Assembly: GCA_949825065.1 (NCBI GenBank)
Contig: OX463845.1
Coordinates: 27,899,315 to 27,963,314 of the forward strand
Source of the DNA: Odontocerum albicorne
Taxonomy: Eukaryota; Arthropoda; Insecta; Trichoptera; Odontoceridae
Length of the DNA stretch: 64,000 nucleotides
Direction: 5' to 3'
In this document: positions 1 through 11,099 of the stretch, one piece after another
How the letters are laid out: every line of letters begins with the position of its first letter
How positions within the stretch are numbered: the first letter of the stretch is position 1
The notes under the pieces: model-generated
The model's input: only the letters and a program-made list of their open reading frames with translations
Told to the model about the DNA's origin: nothing
The model's database searches: none
Made by a program: the position numbers and the translations under genes

Positions 1-489
1 CATAAATAAAAAATATACAATTAGCAATATCATTACTTTTCCCATTCCTTAAATCCCTTAATAGATCAGTCTTGATCATTAGATTTGATCTTGCGAGCAA
101 ATTGACCGCATTGCTGAAACAACGATACTCCATCACTTCTCACAGTTAGTACAGTAGTATTTCTACTACACTCGTCTAGTGAGCCGTTGGTTCAATTCCT
201 TACCAGGTCAGCGCATCATATTGATGATCTACCTAGTGAACGGGTTTCTTCTAACAATTTCCACTATGCTAAGGAGTACTTCCCATATAATTTATGTCAT
301 TCTTTAGAAGGATTATATCATTATGCTTGGATTATATTTAACATTTTTTCTAGTAAACAATTTAACTCCCTAAATACTCCAAATTATACAATTGGTAATA
401 TATATTTATATAGAAGATACATAAACATCTTATGATTCTAAAAATCCATTTTTTTCTAAATTAACCACCATAAAGCTTAAAAAAGGGGA
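1..489. other. AT-rich non-coding DNA
   Basis: No convincing gene is seen. Short open frames here have no family resemblance and low-complexity composition. The stretch leads into the LINE 3' end that starts near position 490. Confidence 0.4.
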
Positions 490-895
490 AAAAAATGTTA
501 AGACCAGAAAATAGTTATACTGTCAGACTCTGGAACCAGTTACTAGTTATCGTAAGGCTCATGCCATCATTGGTTTGTTTCAATTAGCGACATAAAAATT
601 GTCGTATCTCTCTTCAATAACGTAATGTGTTTTCCTTTGTTATCCATTATAACATATTCTTATTGCCCATCTCTTCGCTTATTGTTATCCCTTTCCCGGT
701 AATTGGTAGGTACAACACGTTTAGTATTTTATATTGTTTCTTCTTTGTGTTATCTATTCGTTCATCTTTTTTGTCTGTTTGTGTGTATCCCGACTTAGTA
801 ACTTTTTACTCGGCAATTGCCATAAACTACATAATTCTTATCTGGCTGGTTGGAAGAGATTTTCGTAGGGCAATTAACACATTTGTATAATTAAA
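490..895 (+). mobile_element. 5'-truncated non-LTR retrotransposon (LINE), 3' end
   Basis: Around 515-590 the plus strand encodes the end of a reverse transcriptase ORF: TVRLWNQL, then RLMPSLVCFN. This is the C-terminal VRLWN-LP...APSL-F block known from insect non-LTR elements. A pyrimidine-rich 3' UTR follows, ending at 841-880 in a CTGGCTGGTTGGAAGAGATT motif and a GGCAATTAA stretch. The same C-terminus and tail recur at 6258-6740, so both are copies of one family. All upstream coding sequence is missing and stops interrupt the rest, so the copy is dead. Clade (CR1/L2-like or Jockey-like) is not determined. Confidence 0.6.
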
Positions 896-2900
896 TGTGA
901 AAATATGTGATATGTATACGAGATTCTGAATAAGAAATAATATACGTGAAAAGAAAAACGTGATTAAAAAAGAAATATTATTTATTTCTACAATATTAGA
1001 TTCGATGTAATTAAATTATCTATATCTTAACTGTCTGTAACAAATAGTCAGATATGTTCAGCAAAATTAAATTATATTTGATAACTACGTCCATTGACAT
1101 TTGTTCAGAAGGAGGGATTGTCGTCAATTATGATTAACCACCATTGTGCTTGTGATTGTGGCACATGGTGAATGGCAGCAACCAATTATGCTAAAAATAT
1201 CTTATGATTTGTTCATAAAAAACTAATGTCATAAATAATTAATTGAAAACTACATTATTTTCTTCAGAGAAAGTTAACAACTAAGCATACTTAATACTTT
1301 TCGAGTTCTTTTCACAATTATCAGAAAATAGTATCACAAAACTATATGCAAATATTTCTTTTTACTTTTGTATGTTGATATATATTTTGGCTGTAGTTAT
1401 TATCTTGTTGTTGTAGTTTTTTCAACGAAATTATTTAATTGAGAGTATGTATTATTTAAAAAAAACTTTTAGCGTAATTTTTTCCTCGAATGGCGAAATG
1501 ATCTAAAAAAACTAAGCAAAAAATTAAAAGTGCTACGATGAACCATTTCAATATGTTTATGCCAACAAGTAATAGGAAAACAATTGATAAATGTGTTTTC
1601 AATTTTATTGAGTGCCTATCGGCATTATATGTACTCGTGCTCAGTACGAGAATGTATGCATTGAGCGTTGTACATTTTGTTTAAGTTAAGGTGCTGAGAC
1701 ACCATTACAAAAAATATGCTTTCATGTACAATTTGCCAAAACTATCATATTTCCCTAATTAACACACAATTAACCAATGTAATTGAAGCTATCAAAAAAA
1801 CTGGCACTAGACTGTTCCTAACCTCTAACATTTTAACTTATCCAAACACTTGTAGTTATAAAGAAATGTAAACAAAAAAAAACTCATGCCATTAACGTTT
1901 TCAGGATTCCGATATTTTTATATTAAAAAAACAACAAGGGTTATTTTTAATAAACAGAAAATAAAATAACCAGGACGACAATTTTCAATAGATACACCAA
2001 ACAGAGTATCCACTGTAGACAGTTTTTCTCACAGGTTTTAATGGATAATTAATACTTAGTTTGACATCATCTATAGGTTTTTCCCTAATGCCAAGCTGTT
2101 AATTTGTGCACACCTTTTAAGATGGAATAAAATAAGGAGAAATAAATCTAACTCTCTAATAACTGCAGTGTGGGGTTTGATCCACAGAAAGATTCTTGTA
2201 CTGAAAAAAGTGTGGCATTAAGCGCTAGTTTGGAATTTGATGTTGCAACATAGAATACATTACATATATGATGCAAAAGTGTTTGGTGTCTTAGCGCCTT
2301 TACATTTGAACGTACGTATGGGATTCTTTGCGCCAAATAAAAGTACGCAATCAGCTAATGGACTGTCGATTGCAATGAAGTTCTTATTTTTTATTAATTC
2401 ATTTTTTGTGTAATACCCATCAAACAAATGAAACGAGAAATTTCTTTGTGTTGTATATAATCCAGATATTTTATAAATCAATTTGGTAGATTGTGGACAA
2501 TGGGTGGCCCATCGATAATGATTGTAAAATCGATGTAATTGTCATTTTATTTGCAACTAAAAAGAAAAGGAAATGTGCCCCTAATTAACAGATTCACTTT
2601 GCGCAAGTAAAATGCGACAAATATGGTTGATTGGAGCAATTTTAAAATAATAAACCCGCCAGATACACATATTTACGAGTTGCTAAAATAAATTAACGAA
2701 AAGAAAAAAAAATGCTTTGGAAAAATCTAAAGAGTAGTAGACGAAATAAGAAAATATTGAAAACATACTCTTGGATATAAAATTTATTAAAAATTTTGCT
2801 TCCGACAAAATAGAACGATAAAAAATAACAAGAGTTTTGAGAGATAAATTTTTATTTGAGGACATATTGAAACACTTTTCATATTAAAAAAGTCCTTGGC
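896..2900. other. AT-rich intergenic DNA, nothing assigned
   Basis: About 2 kb of AT-rich sequence with homopolymer A and T runs. Open frames are short and overlap on both strands. I see no coding signature, RNA gene or recognisable transposon end. Confidence 0.4.
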
Positions 2901-3188
2901 CTGAGAATCAAAATTAAATATAAAAGTTGACCGAGAAGAACGAATAAGCGGGAATTTGATAATTTAAGATCAGTTATTTGGTATTCCCCTCTTACAGTGG
3001 AGCGGAGGTCAATGTCGTGGTCAAATCAATCTAATAACTTAGACTTCATCTCCCCCTTTGCAATGTTGTATGATATTCGTATATTGATGTTAGCTCTATC
3101 ATCCAAGATCATTGAAATAGGCCAACAATGCTTACGCAAGCGCTTAGCTCACATACAGAGCGAGAGTATTGAGAAATAACCATATAAT

Positions 3189-3194
3189 TCAGTT
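3189..3194 (+). promoter_or_regulatory. Possible initiator (TCAGTT) of the upstream GILT-like gene
   Basis: TCAGTT matches the arthropod initiator consensus (TCAGT) and lies 35 bp before the ATG at 3224. A second TCAGTT is at 2970-2975. No TATA box lies 25-35 bp upstream of either; the nearest, TATAAAAG at 2919-2926, is too far from both. The transcription start is therefore uncertain. Confidence 0.3.
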
Positions 3195-3223
3195 ACTTCT
3201 CTTAAGTGGTACGATAAGCAATC

Positions 3224-3853
3224 ATGGTTAACGGTCAATGGATATGGTCGACTATATTCGTGGTTATAGTTTTATTCTTCGTAGACCAAACAAGTGGAAA
3301 TCGTACCGAGTCATCATTTCGTAGAATAAAAGTTTCCATCTACATAACAAGTAAATGTCGCGATTCTGTAGTGTTCATAACAAGACAATTCTATCCAGTT
3401 TATGAAAAATTCAACAAATACTTAGATATCGAGTTCGTGCCGTGGGGCAAATCATACAGAAGTCCAAGTGGGAATGTATATTGTCAGTTTGGAGCTAGAG
3501 ATTGCCAAAAAAATAAATTTCAATCGTGCGCCTTACTTCTTCTCGGCAATAATCAAGAGAAACAAGTAGAATATATGAAATGCGATTTCGAAAGGTCATC
3601 CTCGCTCCCTGACTACCATTGTGCAAATAATTCGGAACTTTCTGAACACGAAATGAATGAATGTGTGAACTCCCCGCTGGGAGAGAGGCTCCAGGCAATA
3701 GCTGAACGGAAAACCAGTAATATCCCGTTAACTTTTGTTCCGACTATTGTTCTTGATAATACTTACAATGCGCAAGTACAAACTCGAGCTTTGAAGAATT
3801 TCCGGAGTTTGGTCTGCGAACTTCTTCAAGAGACACTCGACTCTTGCTCTTGA
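3224..3853 (+). CDS. GILT-like thiol reductase (active site CRDS), intronless
   Basis: A 209-residue protein of the gamma-interferon-inducible lysosomal thiol reductase (GILT) family, a secretory/lysosomal thioredoxin-fold enzyme group. Residues 1-25 form a signal peptide with hydrophobic core IFVVIVLFFV. A possible N-glycosylation site (NRT) follows at residue 26. The active-site position reads C45-R-D-S48, so the resolving cysteine of CxxC is serine. The family signature is present at 87-102 as CQFGARDCQKNKFQSC, matching CQHGxxECxxNxxxxC with H to F and E to D changes. FVPWGKS (71-77) matches the conserved VPYG-like segment, and FVPTIVLDN near residue 170 is the cis-proline loop. The size fits the family and the frame is complete without introns. 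It is paralogous to the gene at 10360-10971. With one active-site cysteine, a classical dithiol reduction cycle is unlikely; a monothiol or non-catalytic role is inferred. The ATG precedes the signal peptide directly. Confidence 0.9.
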   Translation: MVNGQWIWSTIFVVIVLFFVDQTSGNRTESSFRRIKVSIYITSKCRDSVVFITRQFYPVYEKFNKYLDIEFVPWGKSYRSPSGNVYCQFGARDCQKNKFQSCALLLLGNNQEKQVEYMKCDFERSSSLPDYHCANNSELSEHEMNECVNSPLGERLQAIAERKTSNIPLTFVPTIVLDNTYNAQVQTRALKNFRSLVCELLQETLDSCS

Positions 3854-3892
3854 ATATTTTAGATATTTGATATTTTAACGATTGTATTATTG

Positions 3893-3898
3893 AATAAA
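3893..3898 (+). terminator. Polyadenylation signal AATAAA
   Basis: AATAAA lies 40 bp downstream of the GILT-like stop codon. A second signal within GATATAAATAAAATTAAAC follows about 15 bp later. Spacing fits a short insect 3' UTR. Confidence 0.6.
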
Positions 3899-3929
3899 TG
3901 TTATAGATATAAATAAAATTAAACATGTG

Positions 3930-5840
3930 CCAAGAAAATATATTTTATTTATTTTAATTTTCGTGAGCTCATAAAATGACACAATAATAATATATTTTTT
4001 AAAACGTGCAAATTAACTGACGAAATATATAGTATATACATCACGAATGAAAAAAATGTATCGATATACAATACGATAAATTAAATATAGTAGGGAATTT
4101 ATTTTGAGAAACCGATGTTTTAAATTTATTTGGAGTTACTAAAAAAAACTACAAACTGTAATTCACTTCCCGGTTTTAAGGTTTTGTAAGGAACGTACGA
4201 TAGAATTCACATTTTTCAAATGCAAGATTCAATTCAGTTTTCTTTATATGTTTCAAGCTCAACTTTTCTTGTTTCCACAACTACGAGTACATTTCATATA
4301 ATTATGTTAACTTATGCCTTCATAAGTGTTTCTCTTCATATGTACATTGCTTAATAAACAATACAATACTCTCCATAAGCAACAAGCCATTTTCCTCGTA
4401 GTATTTGAGGGTATTAGAATACATATGTTATCTCTATTCTAAAAAAAAAAGTTCATATACCTGCATTTAATATTTTTTAACCATGGTGAAAAACTAGGAA
4501 TTTTTTTCGAATAAATATGGTGCAATATGTGATATTGTATACTTTTGTTAATCAGTCTTTATATAAGTTTTTCTTCATACCAATAGATAACTAAATAAAG
4601 TTCCTTAATAAATAGATTACTCAATAAAGTGTCATAGTTCAGCAATACGTTATATTTATAGTGTGTTAATTTATGGAATGTATGACCACCACTTTGTATG
4701 TGTTTTTAGTAGCACAGTTCAAGGGTATGACGAAATTAATAATTTAAAATAATAAACTACATCAAAAAAAAAAGAAAATTCCATAATTAATCTCGAAGGA
4801 TTGTTTTTAATGGACATTGGACCGTATTTACCTTCAGGTTACGGAAAGTGGCTGTGGAGTGGTTTCATGAGAAGGGAGGCGTGTTGTAGAATATTTTTTT
4901 CTCGCTTAGCAAGAATCGCTCAATTTTATCTGCCCCCACATCAAAGATTTCACGTATTTCTGTTTGAGTTTAGCATGCAATTTTATTAATAATATATCTT
5001 AATAAATAAATAAGGCACATTAAAAAGGGAAACTGTAATTTAAAGTAACAAAAAAAGCGATCTAAATAAGACAAACATTTTAATATTCGACTAACGAGGA
5101 TATGAAAATTGACAAGAAGGCAAATCATATTCCGAAAACGCCCAATGGATAGCTTCTTAATTGTTAAATATTATACAGAGTGTCATATTTTGATACTTTT
5201 GTTCAAATATGTTTTTCTTTAGTTTTTAAATAAAATGTAGAAAGTATAAACTTTTTACAAAAAATTTAAGTTTCGTTAAACAAATAATTATTTAAGTGTA
5301 ACTTTTACGCTATGCTTTCGAAAAACTCAAAGAAATAAATATTTGAGGTTTGGTAAATTGAAAACTATTAACTGTTTTGTTAAGTTTATTAAATTTTTTT
5401 GGCAAATTAAATTAAGGCGCCTTAAAATGAATAAACTTCAAATTAATTTTAGAAAAAAGTGACACCAGTCAGCCTTAATGTACGTCAAAGGAATCAAATA
5501 AAAGTTTTTGATTAAATTAAGAGTTTAAGTCAAACAATAATTAAATTGCAAAATTAAAAGGTATTTAAAAAAAATAATTGTAAAAGTTTAAAGATTACAA
5601 GCAACAAATATGATTTTTTCCATTTCCTGAAAATAAAGATTTAAGATACAATATTTATTATAAAACCTACAAAATATTTGTCCCAAGTCGGTCCAAACTA
5701 TTCGTTTAATATCTGTCAAAAACATTTATTTTTTGTAATAAAAAAACGTTGTAAGAATTGTTATCTAGTTATAAGTGAATATGTAGGTGTTAACTATTTA
5801 TAAGAAATTAAATATTAAGATGACAAAGAATAAAAATTCC
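3930..5840. other. AT-rich intergenic DNA
   Basis: No gene recognised. It contains one TACGAGTA octamer (4282-4289), discussed in the findings. The 62-codon frame at 4801-4989 has no recognisable motif. Confidence 0.4.
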
Positions 5841-6257
5841 ATCTAAGACAGGGCTTCTTAAACTTTTTTCATTCACGACCCCATTTATGATTGCGAGTTT
5901 CCTGGCGACCCCATATAAATATAAAGCGACCCCATAAAAAAACAAAGAAGTTGTTCATAACCCTTACAATTTTGAAATGTAAAGCCAAATTGAAGAAAAG
6001 ACTCATCATATTTTCTTTTTCGCACATTAGATGCCTGTTTTTCAATACTTTGTTCTACCTGAGGAGAGTTTGTAGCATTATCATCTGCGTTATTACCATT
6101 CTTATTTAAGTTCAGCCATTTATCCATGGCCAAAAATTATTTTGATCCTAAAATCCTATTTAAATATTTGACATTAAAATCTCTCGCGACCCCAGAATTT
6201 TGCTACGCGACCCCATTTTGGGTCGCGACCCATAGTTTAAGAAGGCCTGATCTAGGA
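5841..6257. mobile_element. Non-autonomous hAT element with target-site duplication
   Basis: The element spans 5849-6249 (401 bp). Ends are imperfect inverted repeats: left CAGGGCTTCTTAAACT, right AGTTTAAGAAGGCCTG (15 of 16 pair). It is flanked by an 8-bp duplication, ATCTAAGA at 5841-5848 and ATCTAGGA at 6250-6257 (7 of 8), the hAT hallmark. GCGACCCC motifs repeat near both ends. On the minus strand 6133-5885 encodes an N-terminal hAT transposase remnant starting MAMDKWLN and including RKYDESFLQFGFTF, as in ZBED/Buster-type transposases just before the BED zinc finger. The rest of the transposase is deleted, so this copy would need a transposase in trans. It sits immediately upstream of a LINE fragment. 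Confidence 0.8.
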
Positions 6258-6740
6258 GATTAAAATCATGGATTAGCGCTACGCTCAAACCGAGATTGGT
6301 TATTGGCCTTTCCAGTTTACCGCTCCTCTTTTTTTACGTTGTCCTTTACTGTCCATGCAGTGAGACTCTGGAATCAGTTATAAACCAATATAAGACTCGC
6401 TCCGTCCTTGGCATGCTATAAGAAGCTACTAAAAAAACTCTTAATTTCTAGTCGGGAAAATAACGAGTTTCATTCCTGATTTTTTTATTTTCCTTTCCTC
6501 TCCACCATTCCTTCCTTTTCCTTTGATTGATGATATCTCTCTTTATATGAAAAGGCATGTTCAGGTGATTGTCAGTCTTTGTAGGGCTTGTGGGCATATG
6601 CTTACGTATGTGTTTATGGATTTCGTGGGGATGGATAGTCATTTGAATTATTTATGCGACCATGTAACTTGCTTCATTTATTTTTGTCTGGTTGGCTGGA
6701 AGAGATTGCCGCCTGGCAATAAATTAAATAAAAATAAAAT
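6258..6740 (+). mobile_element. 5'-truncated LINE, 3' end (same family as 490-895)
   Basis: The plus strand encodes FFTLSFTVHAVRLWNQL, a stop, then NIRLAPSLACYKKLL (about 6330-6430), the C-terminal end of a non-LTR reverse transcriptase ORF. Its 3' UTR runs to GGTTGGCTGGAAGAGATTGCC and GGCAATAAATTAAATAAA at about 6688-6735. Sequence near 6265 (CATGGATTAGCGCT) matches the LINE fragment at 60120-60660 in the other orientation, tying the three copies together. The final 50 bases match the 3' tails of the tRNA-derived SINEs further right. Confidence 0.65.
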
Positions 6741-8880
6741 TAAGTTAACTGTACATATAAATTAAAAAATAGATTAGTCATTGAGTCCTCAAGTAATATA
6801 TTTGTGGATGGGTATAGCTTTTGGCAATTGTGTGTATCATAAATTACTTTATCAAAGATATAAAAAAAATATTCTACATACTCGTATTTTGAATTATAAT
6901 GAGCGCAATGTCTGGAAATTAAACATTTTAAGTTAATAAAATCCATCCCTTAAATAAGGTATCACAGTTTTTATTTTTGGTGATGACGATAAAATAAAAT
7001 TTGAATTTAAAAATTTTGGCATGTGAAAATATAAATTTGATTACATTGATTAAATAAAAACAAACCATTTTCGCCGATAAATGCGATCAAAAAGTTTGAG
7101 TTTTGAATACAGATGTGAATATTTATTTTTATTAAATTTTTGCTCGGTTGAACAATACAATTTATTCCTTAGATTGATTCGATATAATGTCGTTACCCTA
7201 TTCGGTGAAACTTGTGTTTGCTGTGTAACAAAAAAGCAGTGTATGTTACAATTAACATATTCTTGTCGACGCTGGCGTCTTGTCCCTCTCTTCAATTGCT
7301 GTTTTAATATTTAGCCGAGAGTGGATTAAATACATGGTATTTGGATGAATTGTAAGTCGTAAGATGTAGAAGTGATTTGTCAAAGTTTCCACAAAGTTTT
7401 CCATGTTATGAATTGATGGTAGAAAGACGGTAAGCTGAAAGATCTTGTGGAACTATTAAAAACTTTCTTTCTAACGGTAAACTTCGCTAAGACATTATCA
7501 TAAAAGTGTGATTTTTTGGATCGTAACCACGTGGACGAGTAGCGTTGGAACTTTAAATGAAAGAAATCGTTAGAATTTCAATTCTGTTTTTGGGCCAATG
7601 CTCAAGATTAGACAAAGTCTGCGGTTATGTGGACTTTGTTCATTTGAAATTACAATTTATGTGATTATGATTGAAGATATTTTCTTAAATTTTATTTAGC
7701 GATATAATGTAATTATCTAAAAAATAAGTAGATAAGACATCGAAATGTTATAAATTTATTGATTATGTACAATGTACGTTTAATTTCTACAATTAAAAAT
7801 GGATCCAAAAATGAAAATTAAATTTAGAATTCACTGTGCGTAACATTTGTCTTCAAAATACCAAAATACACTATATAAAAAGTATACACATTAACATGAC
7901 TCAGAATTCAATAAAAAAAAATATCAGAAAGGAGTATAAACATTTGTTTATACCGCCTACTTCATATATTTATACCGCCTACTTCATATATTTAACAGGC
8001 ATCGGCAGACTAGGGCTCTGAAGGCCCAGGTTTATATCCCGTGCGTGGAAGGATTCATAAAAAATAACAATACACACAAAAAGTTTGCTAAAAAATTAAA
8101 AACAAAAATATACTCGTATTATTTACCCACTCAATACACATAAAAACACATACATTTCAACATATTTTTGAAGAGATCTTGAAAAGTTTGGGATAAAAAA
8201 ACAACTAGTCACGTCGTGGTGCCTGATTTATGGGTCAACTTGAAATTAGTATATAATTGATGAGCAAAGCATTATTGGATATTGTATTCGATATAATTCA
8301 ACATAAATATTAAGTTAATAGTTGATTGATCGAAAAGTTTTTTCTCGATTATTTGATAGTAGTTTATTAAAATTATTATAAATAATACCATAAGTGTGAC
8401 CAGATACGAATCAACATATTTTGCATATTTAAAAGTAATCGAAATATTAAAGTGTGGTCAAAAATTAATATCAACAATTTTCGATCTACGAGTATATGGA
8501 ATTGTAAAATGCTCTTTTTCTTGACAGTATAATGTGGCGAATAATTGTCATATAACAATTTATACCAATCAAAGATAAAATTATTAAAAAATACTACTTG
8601 AAACAGGGCCTCTTAATACTTTTATCTATGGTACCGATGGTACGTGGTACAAAAATGGAAAAAGGAAATTTTTGTAACATGGACCGATCGGTCATCCTTA
8701 CCAAAAACCCCGGAATAAAAAAAAACGTTCTACCAATTACGTTAAGGTCATGAAATTAAAGAGGTTTTGTTTAAAGCTTTTCATTCTTAGTGTCTAAAAA
8801 GTATTCAGCCGTAAATCTTTTTTGGAATCGAATATTTTTTCTTATAAAGAGGTATTACTAGCCAGCAATATTAAGAGTTA
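6741..8880. other. AT-rich intergenic DNA with minor repeats
   Basis: No gene recognised. Three TACGAGTA-type octamers occur at 6879, 8111 and 8487. At 8597 a CAGGGCCTCTTAATACTTTT stretch resembles a hAT terminus with no partner found. A GC-richer patch at 7995-8055 has no assignment. Confidence 0.4.
7949..7994 (+). repeat. 22-bp direct repeat, two copies
   Basis: ATACCGCCTACTTCATATAT followed by TT is present twice in tandem without a visible mismatch. It is probably a recent local duplication. Confidence 0.7.
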
Positions 8881-8882
8881 AA

Positions 8883-8933
8883 TTTAATGATAGTTTAATG
8901 ATAGTTAAATGATAGTTAAATGATAGTTAAATG
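8883..8933 (+). repeat. Short tandem repeat, ATGATAGTTAA unit
   Basis: Four or more tandem copies of an 11-bp unit (ATGATAGTTTA/ATGATAGTTAA) directly precede a LINE fragment. Confidence 0.75.
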
Positions 8934-9335
8934 AAGAAAGTCTTAGAAGCAGTGAATTTTCCAGTAAAAGCGCGATCTCTGAATTGGAAAGAAAAAGAAA
9001 CATCTGACGACTGGATCGACCTCGATAGACATATACCGGATAAGATGATACAAATACACCAACTGTCTTGGCTCATTTGGAGAGTTCAGAATAGAGATCG
9101 AGTAGGAATGAACAGCTGAAAAGGGTTTCTGGAATGAAAGTAGCAGTGAATGTGATGGTGGGGCTAGACAAGACAAGGGCTCACAACATATGCTAACTTG
9201 TCCGAATATCAACTCTTCACTCTCGGGGCAAGACCTGATTGATGCGAATGATAGGGCGATCTCTGTTGCTTCCTACTGGAAACAAGTTGAATCATTCACA
9301 ATTGATGCCTCGGAAACGGAAACCAATGAATGAGG
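8931..9335 (+). mobile_element. Decayed LINE fragment, reverse transcriptase C-terminal Cys/His region
   Basis: Two open pieces separated by stops and a frameshift resemble the C-terminal end of a non-LTR polyprotein. The first contains LIWRVQNRDRVGMNS, comparable to the W..LNRLR.GVGR segment of such proteins. The second, near 9150-9330, reads ECDGGARQDKGSQHMLTCPN, then DLIDANDRAISVASYWKQV, then a stop: a C...H...C zinc-knuckle-like motif plus the usual ending. The second piece matches the minus-strand copy at 45835-46100, with GACCTGATTGATGCGAATGA shared exactly, so it is a dispersed repeat and not a host exon. Confidence 0.6.
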
Positions 9336-9339
9336 TATG

Positions 9340-10285
9340 ATTGTGTGGTATTTTTACTATGTAGTTAAATCGTACTTTGATCGACGTATTTGCAAACTTA
9401 TTTTGTTGAAATTTAGATAAATAATAAAATAATACGTTATTCGGAAACCAGTTTCGTATTTCTTGGATAAAAAACATGTCGTTAGAACCATATTTTCATT
9501 GCAAAATACATTCCTAACGTGCTGAATGTATATTATTATGAAATAAATTTTGTTTCCAAATTGCTTGAGCACATTTTGGGCGTCATTTTGAAAATATAAC
9601 AAAATAAGTGTTTTTTTCCTTGCTTGATGCTTTTTTATTACCGCAGAGGAACAAAATGCGACCGACACAAAAATAAAAACATGTGTACAATGTATGACAA
9701 CGATGCGGTATGCGATGATGTGTGTCGAATGTGGTTTAAAAATGATTTATTCTCGATTGTGATAATCTGGAATGGTGATAACAACTGATGACGACCAAAT
9801 GTATGCGTTTATCGAAAATAACCTGCGTTTTACGATACTAGAGGTTGCTGAGATATTGAAAAAAAATAAAAATCACCGTCTACGAGTATTTGGCGTTATT
9901 TTGAATTTAATTTTGACCTAAAAATGCAAGATTCCTTTACGGACAATCCAGTATGATAAAACATCAAATATTATAATTATAATAAACCATATCAATAGAG
10001 GTTATGTTAAAAATTAAACAGCAAATACAATATAAAAACACGTATAATTTTCATGAATAATTAAAAAATATTGAAATAATCAGTTGTATTCCTATCAATC
10101 ATGTTTAATTTGAATTACTTGTTTATCTGATTGTCTGTTTACCTTCTTACTCGTATCATGTGGTAAATGATATATTATGTAATACACTTCTATATAATAC
10201 AGAAAATTAAATTCATCAGTATGACTCAGTGAAAAGTGTCAATAACGGATTGGATTTTTTTTCGATTTGATTGTAATTATAGTGA
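9340..10285. other. AT-rich intergenic DNA upstream of the second GILT-like gene
   Basis: No gene recognised. The 103-codon minus-strand frame (9357-9668) has no family resemblance. TACGAGTA-type octamers occur at 9881 and 10148. Confidence 0.4.
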
Positions 10286-10292
10286 TAAAAAA

Positions 10293-10331
10293 TATATATA
10301 TAATGAGATAATTTGAAAGAAACAATCAGTT
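10293..10331 (+). promoter_or_regulatory. Likely core promoter: TATA-like run plus TCAGTTT initiator
   Basis: A TATATATATA run at 10293-10302 is followed about 30 bp later by ATCAGTTTC, with TCAGT at 10326-10330. This spacing is typical for insect TATA/initiator promoters. The predicted start would give a 5' UTR of about 32 bases before the ATG at 10360. Confidence 0.55.
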
Positions 10332-10359
10332 TCTTAATTTATCCGGACAAATAAATACA

Positions 10360-10971
10360 ATGAAGTATTTTCTGAGTGTAATTTTTGTATTCCTGTTTGC
10401 GGGCGCATACGCCGAGGAAAACTCTCGCGCAACAAAACTCAACTTTGCTTTCTACATCACAAGTCAGTGCCGGGACACAATCAATTTTGTCACAACTAAG
10501 TTGAACCCAACTTATCAGGAATTCAAAGACCAACTCAATATTGAATTCGTGCCATGGGGTAAATCGAAAAGGCAGCCGAATGGAGAAATCACTTGCCAGT
10601 TTGGACCTACTGACTGTACTGCGAATAAGCTGCAGTCTTGTGCTCTGCATCTTCTTGGAGATAACCAGGCTAAGCAGATGGAGTATATTGACTGTGAAAT
10701 GAGCACACTTTCCTCTGTCTCATTGAATTACAAATGTGTTACCCAAGTCGGTATTTCTGAGTCTGCTGCTCGCCAGTGTTACGATTCTTCTCTTGGTAAT
10801 GAACTGCAAGCAATTGCTGAGCAAAAGACTGGTGAGATAACCATGATCTTTGTGCCAACTATTGTCTACAATAATAAGTACGATGTTGCTGTACAGAATG
10901 CTGCTTTCTCTAACTTCAGGAAGTACGTCTGCGAGCTTCTTCAGAAAGAGGATCCTAATGCTTGTAAATAA
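10360..10971 (+). CDS. GILT-like thiol reductase (active site CRDT), intronless
   Basis: A 203-residue secreted GILT-family protein. Residues 1-18 form a signal peptide (core FLSVIFVFLFAGA, probable cleavage after AYA). The active site reads C37-R-D-T40: the resolving cysteine is threonine. The GILT signature lies at 79-94 (CQFGPTDCTANKLQSC), with the invariant His replaced by Phe as in the paralogue at 3224. FVPWGKS is at 63-69 and FVPTIVYNN near residue 165. Cysteines in the C-terminal half (for example YKC, RQCY, YVCEL, NACK) align with the paralogue, so the disulphide framework is kept. The frame is single-exon and complete, with a good promoter, ATG context and polyadenylation signal, so the gene is probably expressed. 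Loss of the second active-site cysteine argues for altered or lost dithiol reductase activity; this is inference. Confidence 0.92.
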   Translation: MKYFLSVIFVFLFAGAYAEENSRATKLNFAFYITSQCRDTINFVTTKLNPTYQEFKDQLNIEFVPWGKSKRQPNGEITCQFGPTDCTANKLQSCALHLLGDNQAKQMEYIDCEMSTLSSVSLNYKCVTQVGISESAARQCYDSSLGNELQAIAEQKTGEITMIFVPTIVYNNKYDVAVQNAAFSNFRKYVCELLQKEDPNACK

Positions 10972-10998
10972 TTTAGTTAAAATGTAATAATATTGTTC

Positions 10999-11004
10999 AA
11001 TAAA
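10999..11004 (+). terminator. Polyadenylation signal AATAAA
   Basis: AATAAA occurs 27 bp after the stop codon of the second GILT-like gene. Confidence 0.7.
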
Positions 11005-11099
11005 TTAAAGATTTCTTTTAAAAAAAGGGATAATTTTGTTGTTTTATTAGAAAACATAAATTTGATTAATTAGACATGTTGAATTTATTTTTGTGTTAA

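Noticed and set aside
2919..2926. TATAAAAG as TATA box of the first GILT-like gene
   Set aside because: It lies about 50 bp from the nearest initiator-like site and about 300 bp from the ATG, outside the usual spacing.
2997..3179. 60-codon frame upstream of the first GILT-like gene
   Set aside because: No signal peptide, motif or homologue is recognised; probably leader or intergenic sequence.
8595..8720. hAT terminus CAGGGCCTCTTAATACTTTT
   Set aside because: It resembles hAT ends, but no matching opposite end or target duplication was found nearby.
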